Of a DNA stretch of 64,000 nt, positions 47,655 through 60,444 are shown in pieces; the first letter of the stretch is position 1; each line of letters begins with the position of its first letter. The position numbers and the translations under genes are program-made. The notes beneath the pieces were generated by a model, which made no database searches, was not told the origin of the DNA, and worked only from the letters and a program-made list of their open reading frames with translations. The stretch is from Cokeromyces recurvatus. Taxonomy: Eukaryota; Mucoromycota; Mucoromycetes; Mucorales; Mucoraceae. Location: positions 744,001 through 808,000 of the forward strand of contig NW_026251389.1 in assembly GCF_025118155.1 (NCBI RefSeq), given 5' to 3'.

Positions 47655-48334
47655 TCACGTGATTTGTTTACCTCGAAAACAACTAGGCTGCTGCTGCTGC
47701 TGCTGTATATGATAAATGACAGCAGCTGATTGATAAGCTAAAAGTGGCATAACAACTTCTTGTATGTCATCTACATGTAGAGTAACTGTAGGATGTCTTT
47801 GATATCTACCCATCCCTCTTGAAATAGTCAAAACACGTGGCATTCTTCGGTGATCAAGATCAGGACTAATGTTAGCAGATGCCTGAAAGTGTTCAAACCA
47901 AGAAATAATCTGTGATACTTCACCACCTATAGGATTAACTAAATATTGTTCATGAGTTGTACCAAACCTAAGTCTCAAGACATTCTTTTTTAGATGATCA
48001 GAGGCAATACCACTTCGTGCTTTAAGCATAGATATAGTATGAAATGGACTAGTATGAGAACTCTTTTTAAACATTTGAAGCATTGTGCCTTGTAAACGAA
48101 AAAAGACCTTACTATAGTATTTTTTTAAGTTATCATGCAGGCTCTACTGTTACTTTATCATGATACATACGTCCATACTTTTATATTTTTTATCTCCATA
48201 CCACCTACCTCCACTTCCTTTTTCATTTTTACATAACCTTCTTTATAGACAGTGCAAGTATAAGAAGGTGGAGATGCTAATAAATCTTCTTCTTTTTCTT
48301 CTTTTTTCTCTTTAAAAAGCTCAATTTTTGTCAT
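47655..48334 (-). CDS. Fungal PH-domain protein
   Basis: Small PH-domain protein of a type common in fungi, probably a phosphoinositide- or membrane-binding adaptor. Exon 1 (48334-48171) and exon 2 (48111-47655) join in frame (AC|T) to give 206 aa. The domain runs from SPPSYTCTVYKEGYVKMKKE through KVWTKVFFRLQGTMLQMFKK, and ends with SGIASDHLKKNVLRLRFGTT and ISWFEHFQASANISPDLDHR followed by RMPR, a typical strand-helix ending of these proteins. The open frame extends upstream to an ATG at 48433 through a hydrophobic, polyA-derived segment. I prefer 48334 because the PH fold starts soon after it. The C terminus has a short Gln tract. The cellular role is unknown. Confidence 0.8.
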
Positions 48335-48860
48335 TCTATGAATATGTGAATTTAGAAAAAAAAAAAAAAGAAAGAGAAAAGAGAGAGTGGCTATATACGC
48401 TTTGATTCCCATGCTCTTAGTTAATTGAAACAAAGATTAACTATTGAGTAAGTTTCATTTATTCATTGTAAGTGTAGAAGAAGACTTGCATAAACTATCT
48501 TTAGTTATACATGTATAATAAATTGAATGGCACGACGCGACTTTTTTTTTTTTTTACATATCAACAAACGCCATATCAAATCAATCTTACATAATATACA
48601 AAATACATTAACAATTTCATGTAAGCTAAATTCTTCCTTTCCTTTCCCTTCTTTTTTTTTATTTTTTTTTTTTTAATTTTATCAAGTCCTATTATTCTGT
48701 TTGTAGCAGTAATAATATAGTACAACTTCTTTTAAATATGTAAAGTTGTTTGAAACCTAATTAAGATCCTGCTATTCAAACTCCTTTTATTACAAGAAGA
48801 AATGAACAATTTTTTTCTTTTTTTTTTTTTTTTTGACGTTCCTTTTTTTTTTTCCACTTT
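48335..48860. other. Divergent promoter region between the PH-domain and p24 genes
   Basis: About 525 bases with several T runs on the plus strand just before the p24 start. No gene is seen. Confidence 0.5.
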
Positions 48861-49612
48861 ATGTTTCTTAAAATGAGAACCACTCGAAAGACAGTATTTA
48901 TTTCAAGTTTTATTTTATTAATTTCATTTTTCGTGTCTCAAGTTAAAGCGACTGCATTAACATATAAACTTGGTTCAAATGAAAAGAGTTGTTTCCATCT
49001 TTGGAATGACAAGCCAGGCAAAAAAGTTGGTTTCTATTTTGCCGTAAGTATAAATACATGTATCTATTTTGACTTTATTTCTCAACTTGTATACATATTT
49101 ATATATATATATATAACACGCTGTAATAGGTTCAACAAGGTGGTTCATTTGATGTTGATTTTGACATTCTTGCGCCCAATGGGGATTCTGTCTTGAAAGG
49201 TGAAGAAGAAAAACAAGGTGACTATGTATTTACAGCTAATTACTTTGGTGAATATTCTTTTTGCTTTTCAAATGAAAAATCAACTTGGGCCGAGAAGCTA
49301 ATTGATTTTGAAATCTTATTGGAAAACGAACAAAGGCCTGAATTCACAATAACTAATAATGGACAGGTGGAACCTGTTAAGATTACAGAAATGGAAGAAT
49401 CATTGATGCGTATTTCAGGATCTGTGACTAATATTTTACGTACACAAAAGTATTTTAGAACAAGAGAAAATCGTAATGCAGCTACGGTAGCTAGTACGGA
49501 AGATAGAATCTTTTGGTTTGCACTTTTGGAAAGTTTGGCTATCGTGACTATGGCTTGTTTGCAAGTTTATATCATTAAAAGCTTCTTTAATGTAAAAAGA
49601 GGAGGTGTTTAA
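48861..49612 (+). CDS. p24 family protein, gamma type (TMED/Erp2-4-like)
   Basis: Type I membrane cargo adaptor of COPI and COPII vesicles. Exon 1 (48861-49043) and exon 2 (49130-49612) give 221 aa. The signal peptide (FISSFILLISFFVSQVKA) is followed by a GOLD domain: YKLGSNEKSCFHLWNDKPGK, GSFDVDFDILAPNGDSVLKG, then NYFGEYSFCFSNEKSTWAEK with the second Cys. A coiled coil and one transmembrane helix (FWFALLESLAIVTMACLQVY) lead to a short basic tail, FFNVKRGGV. The FF in the tail fits COPII binding. It belongs to a different subfamily from the alpha-type p24 at the start of the window. Confidence 0.94.
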
Positions 49613-49706
49613 ATATTGTTGAGAATAATAAAAATAATGCAAAAAAAAAGGAAAAAGAATTATCAGCATTGCATTAATGATAGTATTATTACATAAAATG
49701 GGTTGT

Positions 49707-49751
<45 letters not shown>

Positions 49752-50002
49752 GGATAATTAGTTAACACAGCAACACATTATCCTTATTATGTTATCCAAT
49801 CATTAGCTTTGTTATAGCTTTCTTTATCCAATCAAATTATTAAAATAATCGTCATTTCTGTTTGAATTACTAATCAAGTTACTACTAAAAGAAGAAAGAA
49901 AGAGAACAATAAGTTGATCAGTAGACTGTATTTTTTTATTTTTTTTCCTTTTTTTTTCTTCTTTTAAACCAAAAAAAAAAAGGGGGAGGAGAAAGAAAAG
50001 CA
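49613..50002. other. Intergenic region with a long T run
   Basis: 390 bases between co-directional genes, with a T run at about 49710-49746 and other homopolymers. No gene is seen. Confidence 0.5.
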
Positions 50003-52406
50003 ATGATAGAAAATGATAATATTAAAATGAAGTTCCTCCAAGGTAATTAATACCGAGAATTTTTTTTTTTTAAAAAAAAAAAAAAGACAAAAATTTGTAT
50101 TAATGCAGGCTTTTTATTAGTAGAAAATCACTTGTATGAAAATTCTCATTTTACTGTAAATAACATAAAAATGATTAATATTTGAAGCTTATTTTAACTA
50201 ATTTCTTCTTCTTCTTCATTAGTTTAGAGCAGTTATTTGTGGATTAATTATTGGCATATTAATGTGTTTCTCCAATATGTATTTTGGTTTACAAACAGGC
50301 TGGATATCCATGATGTCATTACAATCTTCGTTATTAGGTTTTGCTATATTTAAGCCATTTCAACACTTGTTAAAACATAAATTTAGTCCTATTGAAAATG
50401 TTGTTTTGCAAACAACTGCTGTAGCTACTGCAACTATGCCTTTAGCAGCAGGTAATATATATACATATACAAAAATATATATATTATGTGTGTGTAAATG
50501 TATGAATGAAATATTAATATGATATTAACAATAAGGCTTTGTGGGCGTTATACCTGCTATGGAGTTAATGACAAAAGAAGATAACCCAACAGGTGCAGTC
50601 ATTTTAAATGGTCGACAATTATTATTATGGTCTTTAGCAGTAGCATTTTTTGGTGTATTTTTCGCTATTCCCTTAAGAAAACAGACAATTATTAGAGAAA
50701 GACTAAAATTTCCTTCAGGTACAGCTACAGCACAGATGATAAGTTTACTTCATCATCAACAACAGCAACCGTCATCATCTATTGCACCAAGAGTAGTAAC
50801 TTTAAGAAAAAGAAAAATTCATAATGTAGAACAACAGCCATTATTATTATTACCACAGCAGCAATTACAGGATTACAATACAACTGATAATCATCAACAT
50901 GATTCATCATTCGAATATAGTTGGTCACTTAAACTAAATGGTCTCATTGCTTCCTTCAGTCTCTCTTCAGTTTATACACTCTTATCCTACTTTATACCCA
51001 TTATTAATACTTTACCTATTTTTAATTATCTTACATTTGGATTTGTCGATATGAGAGCATGGGAATGGTATTTCACACCAAGTTTTAGTTATATGGGTCA
51101 GGGAATCATTATGGGTCTACCGACAACTTTATCTATGTTGTTAGGTTGTATAGTGGGATGGGGCATATTATCTCCTGTAGCTTATTTTGCAGGATGGGCA
51201 CCTGGTCCCATTCATGATTGGAAAACTGGATCTAAAGGCTGGATCTTGTGGATTTCATTAGGTGTCATGATTGCTGAATCTTGTGTATCTTTATTAGTTG
51301 TATTAGCAAGAACAGTAATAAGGATCATGATAACAAAATATGAGACTGACGATATTGGATTAGATGATGTACCTCAAGATCAACAAGTACCAAAAATAGT
51401 AACCATACTAGGTCTCTTTGTTTCTACTTTGTCTTGTATTTATCTTGTACGAATTGTGTTTGGACCTGATGTGTTATCGGAGAGTATGACACTATTAGCC
51501 ATTCTTGTTGCTATGTTTTTGAGTATTCTAGGTGTTAGAGCATTAGGTGAAACTGATTTAAATCCAGTGAGTGGTATTGGTAAAATTAGTCAAGTATTTT
51601 TTGCAGCAGTAATGCCTGGTGGTATTTTAGCAAACTTGATAGCAGGGGGAATTGCCGAAGCAGGTGCGCAACAAGCAGGTAAATTAAACACTATATACAA
51701 AAAAATATAGATTGTATACTCATAATAACTTTATAGGTGATTTAATGCAGGATCTTAAAACAGGACATTTGTTAGGTGCCTCCCCTAAAGCTCAATTCTA
51801 TGGCCAGATGATTGGTTCCTTTGCAAGTGTCTTTGTAGCTACTGGTAAACAATGATCATAAAATTAATTAAAATGCTTTCTATTTTAACTCTTTTTTTCT
51901 ATTTAGGTGCTTATGCTTTATATAGAACAGTATACACTATTCCTGGCCCCGAGTTTCCTGTTCCTACTGCACAAGTCTGGCTTGATATGTCACGACTTGT
52001 CAACGGTCATCCCTTACCTCCACATGTTTCCGAGTTTGTCTTTGCCTTTGCTATTCTCTTTACTATCTTTGTCTTCATTAAAGAGCTCTTTCAGGGACAA
52101 CGATGGACACGTTTTATTCCTCAAGGTATTGCATTTGCAATTGGCATGTACAATCCACCTAACTTCACATTGGCACGTGTCCTTGGTGGTTTGATTATGT
52201 ACTTTTGGACACAATTTTGCGAACAAAGGCAAGAACCTTATATGTACGATAAGCATAATAACAAATTAAGGGCCTGGATAGAGCCTTATAGAGTTGTAGG
52301 TGGTAAAGTCTTTATCATCATTATTGCCAGTGGATTTGTGCTAGGTGAAGGCACATTTGCCATCGTAAATATGATGATGCGTGCTTTAAACGTACCTCAC
52401 TTGTAA
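50003..52406 (+). CDS. OPT-family oligopeptide/metal-chelate transporter (YGL114W-like)
   Basis: Proton-coupled membrane transporter of the OPT superfamily, YSL-like branch, for small peptides or metal complexes. Six exons (50003-50042, 50109-50155, 50223-50451, 50536-51678, 51737-51844, 51907-52406) encode 688 aa. The start of the transmembrane core reads FRAVICGLIIGILMCFSNMY then FGLQTGWISMMSLQSSLLG. Conserved later segments are GFVGVIPAMELM, WSLAVAFFGVFFAIPLRKQ, LKFPSGTATAQMI, NPVSGIGKISQVFFAAVMPG, AGDLMQDLKTGHLLGASPKA and GFVLGEGTFAIVNMMM. A hydrophilic loop near residue 190-240 is rich in His and Gln. The number of helices (about 14-15) fits the family. The substrate cannot be told from sequence. 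Confidence 0.93.
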
Positions 52407-55114
52407 AAAGAAAGAAAGAAAGAAAGAAAAAAAAACCCCTACCCTACCCTCTATCTCATTTATTTATTCCCTCTCTTTATTTTCTGTATAATAATGTAAT
52501 TATTGTAGAATATATGTATTATGTACTATTTGAACATGTAATTTAGCTTGCTGTTATTACAAAAAAAAAAAAAAAATTCTATATTGCCATAAATAACTGT
52601 AGAATATATCATTCTTGATATGTAATTGATGCTAGTCTACTCTCATTTTTTTTTTTTTGTAACACGATTGAAGAATATTGATCTAAAACCAAAAGCATAT
52701 TAAAAGAAATTCACTTTCTTCTTTGGACAGTCTAAATCCTAGAATCCAAGATACTCAGATGACTGTTACTACAGAAGACTGTCTTGGTTGGGATCAGAAG
52801 ATCAAATCCATTCAGGAGTAGATGTTTAGACAAAGAACTTGGGATCTTCTAAAGTTTATAACTTTATATCTGATTTTGTTTTTTTCTTTACACATGTATT
52901 TTGTTTTGTTGTTGTTGTCGAAGGGTCAATAGTAGAATGTTAATGCTTAAGAAAAGAGAAAACGCTATATTATTGAAATAAATAATAAGAATTCAGAAAA
53001 CAATAAAAAGACATATTTTATTAATAAAAAAAAGGAATAAAACTAGAAATAATTTAACGATGATAATACAAAAATACCAATTACAAATAAAATCTTGGAA
53101 GCATTAGAGGATGTTTGTAAAGTGCTTACCTGTTCTCAGATATGTATAAATTACTACTAATTCGAACAGGTGAATTTGTTGCAGATGCTGTTGTTGATAA
53201 TATAACAAAGCTTTAAAAAACTATTAAACCAAGGGTTTCAATATAAAGTTGCTATCTGAGTCAATAGATAGGCAAACAGACAAAAAGATGGACGGGGGTT
53301 TTCTCTATACAGGCTCGAACCTAGAAGAACAAATGTGTCAACAGCTACTTATGGCAATAATGAGGCATCGCATTAGATTAGAAAATCAACTAATAAAAAC
53401 TCCTACTCTATTCTAACAGAATCTAAACGTTATGAAAGGAAACGGTAATAGAGAATAGAACAGCAAAAAAAAAAGTACGATATTTCCTTAAAAGCAGCAG
53501 CAGTAAAGACAGATAGTTTTTCATTATATATTCAATATCTTACCTACATTATGCTTCATTTAAAAGAATACCATCCTTCAAACGCTTCATTTGTACGAGG
53601 GGTTTCTTTTTTCTTTTCTTTTTTTTTTCTATTACCAAAGTATACAACGTGCTAGACAAGAAACGGTAAATATCTTAATAAATGAAAGAAAAAAAAAAAA
53701 AAGAAAATGCAAAAAAAAAAGAATTGAAAAAAGAAAGAAGAATAAAGTTAAAGATAAGAAAAATGGTGTAAAGTATAAAAAACCTCCATAAATCTCCCCA
53801 AGTTATAAAAGGGATAAATGATAAAATTTTCATTTTGTAATAAACAAAGAGGTATGTATTGGATACCTTGAAATAAAATGAAAATTCCAATTATAGTCTT
53901 TGGGAGTAAAATAGTTAAAAATGATACTGTCAAGTTTAAATGCTTTCAAACAGGAGTCACCAACACATTGTAGAAAGAATGATTGAATAGGTACAGACAT
54001 AATGATTTAATTGTAGCTACTCTAGTGAATATATAATTCCCAAATTAATTAATTATTACTGCTTTGTTAATATCAGTTTAACATATTTGTTTTCATATAA
54101 AACAGACCTGTCATTCGCCATAATTTAAAAGAAATTTTGTGTTTCCAATAACAGACTATTATAGCGTCTTCTTAGCGCACCAAAGCTGCGAGATACTGTC
54201 TCAACATGATTACACTATTACAGAAAAAAAAAATATATGTTTATTTATCAAATCTCTAGTGAGATAATAACTAACCAAGATCATCCTACTGCATTTTCTT
54301 ATCAGAAACAATAATATCATCGTCTTGAACATGAGGTTTTCCTAATGGAAAGTTTATATCTAAATATATGAATATATTTTTACAGATAAACGTGTCTAAG
54401 AACTAGTTTTATCTCGTCTCAATCTATTTTAACTTTTTCTTAAAATTATATTGTTGTTATCGTTGGTTGCTTTTTTATCTGAAAATACCGTAGTATGTGA
54501 AAGGTCCTTCCCCCCTTTTTTTTTATAATTACTAGTATGCTTATTAGGTTAATAAATAAAATACATATTTTAAATATAATATCTGAAAGTTAATCCTGGT
54601 ATCAAGCTGATGTATTGATTATCATCATAATAGACTAGCCTATTTATACTGTCTCTGATTTCTCTTTTGCCTTTTTTCTTTCCTCTTAATCCTTAAGAGA
54701 CCTTTATTACCTTCTCTCTCTCTATTTTTTGTTTAACTAACTAGGGAAATGCAGCATAATAAAATTGCTATGTGTTCATTGGCCATTTTTATTTATTTTG
54801 AATAAATAAATTCGTTTAATCACAATATCTAAAAAAAAAAAATCCCTTAATATTAACTCCGACAAGCGCGTATACTGTCCAATAAAATTAAATTCGTTCA
54901 AAGAGAAAGAAGTGAGAAAAGTTATCAAAGCAAGAAATCCTTCCTTTTCACATTAGGTAAAGTAAAAAAAGGGAGAGGAGGAGGAGGAGGAGCATACGAC
55001 ATAATAATAATGGATGAAAAAAAAAAGATAGATAGATGGATGGATGGATTAAAGGGAGAAAATTATATGCTTTTAGTTCAGGAAGCTAATCTCAAATTTG
55101 TTAATTAGCCCAAC
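52407..55114. other. Long intergenic region without a supportable gene
   Basis: About 2.7 kb between OPT and RPS16. ORFs here are Lys- or Phe-rich translations of A/T tracts. A stretch at about 53230-53420 reads as a 55-codon open frame (DKKMDGGFLYTGSNLEEQM) without a start or recognisable family; it may be a relic. AT-rich DNA and a (GGA)n run near 54975-54995 precede RPS16, and a (GATG)n run lies near 55031-55050. Confidence 0.5.
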
Positions 55115-55913
55115 ATGGAAGCTGTTCAGACATTCGGTCGCAAGGTAACAAAGAAAAAAAAAACTCCACCTCATTCAATGACAGCATAAAATAGAGAAAG
55201 AAAGAGAGAGAGAAATTGATGTTTTGGATTCAATGAGACAATTTAAATCAAGTACAACAAATAGCATGTTTTAATGGAATTCAAATGTTAATGAAAAATT
55301 ATTAATTTTTTGGCATAATCAGTAAAAAAAATTGTTAGACGCACTAGACATTCACTTTAGTTGTTAATTTTGCCAGAAAAGAAAAAGCAGTACAGAATAT
55401 TTAACAAATGGATTATTATTTTTAAACATCATTCTCTTTCTCTATTTTTCTTTATGCTGTTATTCTTTTCTTTTTTTTAAAAAAAACAACACAAACAACT
55501 TACTCTTATTACAAATATAGAAAACTGCTACTGCCGTTGCCCATTGTAAGCGTGGTCGCGGTCTCATCCGCATCAATGGTTCTCCTCTTGAACTCCTCGA
55601 ACCTGAGATCCTTAAATTCAAGGTTTACGAAGTCATTCTTCTCTTGGGTGAAGAACGTTTCTCCAACGTTGACATTAGAATCCGTGTGAACGGTGGTGGT
55701 CACACCTCTCAAGTCTATGCTATCCGTCAAGCCCTTGCTAAGGCTATCGTTGCTTTCTATCAAAAGTTTGTTGATGAGGCTGCCAAGAAGGAAATCAAAG
55801 AAATCCTTGTTCAATATGATCGTACCTTGCTTGTTGCTGATCCTCGTCGTTGTGAACCCAAGAAGTTTGGTGGTCCAGGTGCTCGTGCCCGTTACCAAAA
55901 GTCTTACCGTTAA
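55115..55913 (+). CDS. RPS16: 40S ribosomal protein S16 (uS9)
   Basis: Small-subunit ribosomal protein whose C-terminal tail reaches the decoding P site. Exon 1 (55115-55144) encodes [10 protein letters not shown]. After a 376-base intron, exon 2 (55521-55913) encodes the rest, for 140 aa in total. The family sequence is clear: [60 protein letters not shown] and the conserved tail [14 protein letters not shown]. Codon use is strongly C-biased at third positions compared with neighbours, as in other highly expressed genes here. The short first exon and long first intron are typical of ribosomal-protein genes. Confidence 0.98.
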
Positions 55914-56652
55914 AAAAACGATGGCATTCTTTTTTGCCTTTTTTTTATGTGTTATAATTAAAAAATAAATAAATAAATGAATAAATAAATATATAAATAA
56001 TAAGGGTTTTGTTATAAACTGTCATAAAAACAGTAAAAAATAAAAAAAATAATAATAATTTCCGCATAATATTTGGGGGTGGGGGAGATTTGAAATGGTC
56101 AATGACTTGACTAAGCTTTTCATATCATCACTATTGTACCTTGTGTATTATATGTATGTGTTATCTTTTTTTTTTTTTTTTTGGGGGAGGGTGGGGGGGG
56201 GGAAAGGGAAACTAAGAGAAACCATAGTAAAGTATAGTAACCAATAAGATGTGTTTATTCCTTTCCGTAATTGGGAAAGCATATGCAAACAAATAAACAA
56301 GAATTCATTACAATATTATAAGCTTTTTTTTTCTTTTTCTATTTAATATGAATCAAGTAGGTTACGCATAAAAAAGTATTCTATGAATTTTTTTGTGGCT
56401 CTATATTCGATGTTCTTATTCTCACTATTAAACATAGTGTGTATTCATCTATTATTCGTGATGATACGGGTGACGTATATTTAAAGTCCGATATTGATTT
56501 TTTTAATTTTTGATTTTTTTTTTTTCTTCTATTCTTTTTTGTTTTTCTTCCTTTTTCTTTTTTCTTTTATATACAATAATATATCTACAAATTTATAAGA
56601 AAACTTTTGACAACTTTTTTTTTTCTTTCTTTCTAATTCTTTATATTAAATA
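55914..56652. other. Intergenic region between RPS16 and 14-3-3
   Basis: About 740 bases. It includes an (AAAT)n run near 55960-55995, a G-rich run (56181-56210) and T-rich DNA before the 14-3-3 start. No gene is seen. Confidence 0.5.
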
Positions 56653-56951
56653 ATGTCTACTGTAAGTTATTGACGCGTTTTAGAACATGTTGTCATGTCG
56701 GTTTCAAATTTAACATCTTATATATATTTATAGGAGCGTGAAAACAATGTCTACATGGCCAAGCTCGCTGAGCAAGCCGAACGTTATGATGGTAACTCTT
56801 CATTGTGTAAACATGGTACAAAAAAATATTTACAAAAAGATTTTTTTCTTTCTATATAGAAATGGTTCAATATACTAAGGATGTTGCAAAGGTAATATAC
56901 ATACATACATAAACTATAAGACAATTTTTTATTTATTTATTTATTTATTTT

Positions 56952-57008
<57 letters not shown>

Positions 57009-57848
57009 TAATTATATTTTAGATGGGTAACGAGTTAACTGTTGAAGAACGTAACCTTTTGTCTGTTGCTTATAAGAATGTCATTGGTGCACGTCGTGCT
57101 TCATGGAGAATTGTTTCATCTATTGAACAAAAGGAAGAAAACAAGGGTAACACTGCTCAAGTAGAAAAGATTAAGGCTTATCGTCAAAAGATTGAAAGTG
57201 AACTTCAAGAAGTTTGTAAAGATATTTTGAACGTTTTAAATGAAAACTTAATCCCTAATGCTCAAGGTGGTGAATCTAAGGTCTTTTACTATAAGATGTA
57301 AGTCCAATAAAATAAAATAGATGTATTAAAATGATGATTAAATTTCTTTCTATCTCTTTTAGGATGGGTGATTATCATCGTTATCTTGCTGAATTTCTTA
57401 CCGGTGAAGCACGCAAGGAATCAGCCACTCAAGCTCATGAAGCTTACAAGACAGCTACAGAAATTGCACAAACTGAATTGGCTCCTACTCATCCTATTCG
57501 TTTGGGCCTTGCCTTGAACTTTTCTGTCTTTTATTATGAAATCCTTAACTCCCCTGATCGTGCCTGTCATCTTGCTAAACAAGCATTTGATGACGCTATT
57601 GCTGAACTTGATACTCTCTCTGAAGAATCTTACAAGGATTCCACTCTTATTATGCAATTACTGAGAGATAATTTGACTTTGTGGACATCTGATTTACAAG
57701 AAGGTAAGCTTATCTATTTTGTTTTATGTTTTTTTTTTAAAAAAAAGAAAGGGCCAAAAAAAGAAGAAATGAAGTTTAACATTCATTTTTATTAGAAACC
57801 GAAAAGGCTGATGAAGTTAAGGGTGAAGCTGTTGACGAATCTAAATAA
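56653..57848 (+). CDS. 14-3-3 protein
   Basis: Dimeric phosphoserine/threonine-binding adaptor (BMH1/2, Rad24-type). Six exons (56653-56661, 56734-56791, 56860-56891, 57023-57297, 57363-57703, 57796-57848) give 255 aa. The first coding exon is only 9 bases (MST). Family signatures are [40 protein letters not shown], the basic groove residues in [18 protein letters not shown], and [19 protein letters not shown]. The last exon supplies the variable acidic tail [15 protein letters not shown]. Intron 3 carries a 48-base A run (about 56959-57006). Confidence 0.98.
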
Positions 57849-57990
57849 ATTAATAATTCATATTTTCTATCTCCTTTCTTCACAATAAAACAACACCACT
57901 ATTATTAAAATAATATGTAGTCGGGACTTGTATTTATTTATTTATTTTATTTTATTTTCTAATTACAACAAATGATATAGTTATAGTTTA

Positions 57991-60249
57991 TTATGTGTTT
58001 GTTATTACTGATGATGATATTAGATGATCATCATTTCCTCCTCCAGATATTTCCAATAAGCTTAAAATAAAAATGAGAAAATAAACTCTTTTTTTTCTTC
58101 AAAAAAAAAAAAAAAAGAAAGAAAAAAGAACAAAAAAAAAAAAAAAGAGATAATAATGATTACTTACTGATCAATTGATTTTGTCAAGTCACCTTCATTT
58201 TCAGTTAAAACAAGATAACATACACTACTATCTACATTAGAAAACATATGATTTAAGGTCTCTAAATTATCTTCAAATTGTCTTTGATGAGGGGGTCTTG
58301 GTGGTAAAGGTGGATGGTAGTGTCGATCTTCTTCATCAGAACTACTACTGCTTTCACCAATTCTGTTCTCACTTAAACCTTGAAATATTTTACCAACAAA
58401 ACTTAAAGGTCTTTGCATTGTCTTTTGTGCAAATTGACTTCCTCTTTCGAGTAAAGCAGCTGCTTTAGCAGAATCAATAAGTAAAGGTTGTTGTTGATGA
58501 TAACCTTTGTTAGTAGTTGAAGAGGGATGCAAAGTGTTTTCATAACTAATTTGTTGTTTATCTTGTATCATCGAGGGAGGTCTTTCCTTTTTTAATTCAA
58601 GCATTGTTCTTTCAATATTCTTGTCAAATTCTTCTTCTGAAATAGATAATGATTTAGCTTCCATCGTCTCTATAAATGAAATAGCACCCATCTATGTTTA
58701 TTTTTTCATTTTAGTTTAGTTTTATCTTTCTTTTGTATAATCATAAATACCAAATTTGTTAAATAATAACCAGCTTCAGCTTGAAGTTGCTCGGGATTTC
58801 TAAATCGATATATATATTGAACATTGGAAACTAGTTTTGGTGGATTAGCTCTGATAACAACATAGATTAATATAGGTAAAAATTTATCTGCTCCAGCATC
58901 TCCTTCTACGTGCTTAATCAAACCTACAATCATTTACATATAAACTTGAATATTTAAATATGTATATATTTATATGCGTGTGTGTGTGTGTATGACTTGG
59001 TTATATTCATTACTTACCAAATATAACTTTACAACAGTTTAAAATACAAATGAGTTTATCTCTTGGTGATTTATAGTTATTCATTTTTAATATTTCTAAT
59101 TTTAGCAATAATTAATAACTTGGTAACAAACTAAATAAAGAGAGGCTTCCCACACCCCCTTTTTTTTTATATATATACCTGATTCAGCAAACGTTAAAAA
59201 TGACTCATTATACTCAGTTTCAGGTATATCTAAATGCTTTTCACGAACCCATCTAAAGATGTTGATCTTTTGTTGTAGAATTTCGTCTCTTTCTTTATCA
59301 TCTGTTGTATTAGGACAAAACGTACTAAGTTAAAACGGGGGAAAAAATTAGATAAATTGCTTACATCCTCTCTTCATTGTCATTCTTCATCCTATCCTTT
59401 CCATACTAACACATGGTATAATCTATTCATCACTAGCTTTTCCATTCCTTCTTTTGCATTACCAAACTCTTGTTCTGACATATCTTTCCAAACATCACAT
59501 TCTCTCATTTTAACATAAATAAACTAATTATTATCAGTATTTATTCACCTTCAATAAATATGAATAACTTACGTCAAGAAAGTCTTGAATGATCTTAATT
59601 TGCTCATTCACTGTCCAAGCTCTACGATCAAATGCTTGTAAAAAGCTGTACACACACAAAAAAAAATATTTATATATAAATGTATTGTTCAAGTTACCCT
59701 CTTTTCTTTTAATCTATTTATTTACCTCTTAAAATATCGTGTAATTGGCTTTGAACTTTTATTCTTCATTTGATCCAAAAATCGATTAAAGTCAAAAGGT
59801 ATTTCTTGTTGCTGCTGTAACGGGGTATCAATCTTTAATTCATTTGCAAAGGAAGGCCTTCTCATCATCTCTGAATGGTAATTATTATTATTCTCTAAAA
59901 AAAAAAAAAAAAGAATTCAACTTCCGCATTAATGCCATTATTATTATAATATACGCATATTCATATTTTTACCATCAATAAACTGATTAAAAATATGTTC
60001 CATTTCTTTTACATCATTGACTTTTATACTATTAAACTGCTCTTGTTTTCTATTTAAAATGGAAAAAAAAAAGAGGAAAAAAAAATCATGTCAATAAACT
60101 TTAATAGTGTAATTTAATAATATATATCCTTACTGATTATTTTTAAATTCTTGTTCATCCTCATCATCAAGTTGTGAAATGACCTTCACTTTCTCATCAA
60201 ACTCCTCAATTATATCATCTGTTTGTTTCATGTTTGAATTCTCTTCCAT
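57991..60249 (-). CDS. VPS9: Rab5/Vps21 guanine-nucleotide exchange factor Vps9-like, with CUE domain
   Basis: Activates Rab5-type GTPases on endosomes. The start at 60249 gives [20 protein letters not shown]. The helical bundle and VPS9 domain follow over several exons: [20 protein letters not shown] and [102 protein letters not shown] and [11 protein letters not shown]. The C-terminal region has a Pro-rich PPLPPRPP segment and a CUE domain, [20 protein letters not shown] then [13 protein letters not shown] final exon at about 58063-57991 completes the CUE helix with HLLEISGGG and ends SVITNT. Without that exon the CUE domain would be truncated. Confidence 0.92.
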
Positions 60250-60407
60250 TATGAAATAGAAAAAAATAAAAGAGAAAGACTGAATAGGGTAAAAAAAAAA
60301 AATCAATTTCTCTCTTTTTTTTTTTTTTTAATTATATTATTGAATGTTATACAGTCACACCGTTTTATAATTATCATTTTAAACAGTGCCTTTTAATGCA
60401 CTCTTTA

Positions 60408-60444
<37 letters not shown>

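Noticed and set aside
47655..48083. 142-aa ORF first considered as a mitochondrial ribosomal protein L30-like gene
   Set aside because: Joining it to the upstream exon gives a coherent PH domain, which explains the sequence better.
53591..53791. Lys-rich 66-codon ORF
   Set aside because: It is derived from A-rich DNA and has no motif or splice partner.
55509..55898. 129-codon minus-strand ORF over RPS16
   Set aside because: It is the antisense of the RPS16 coding exon.
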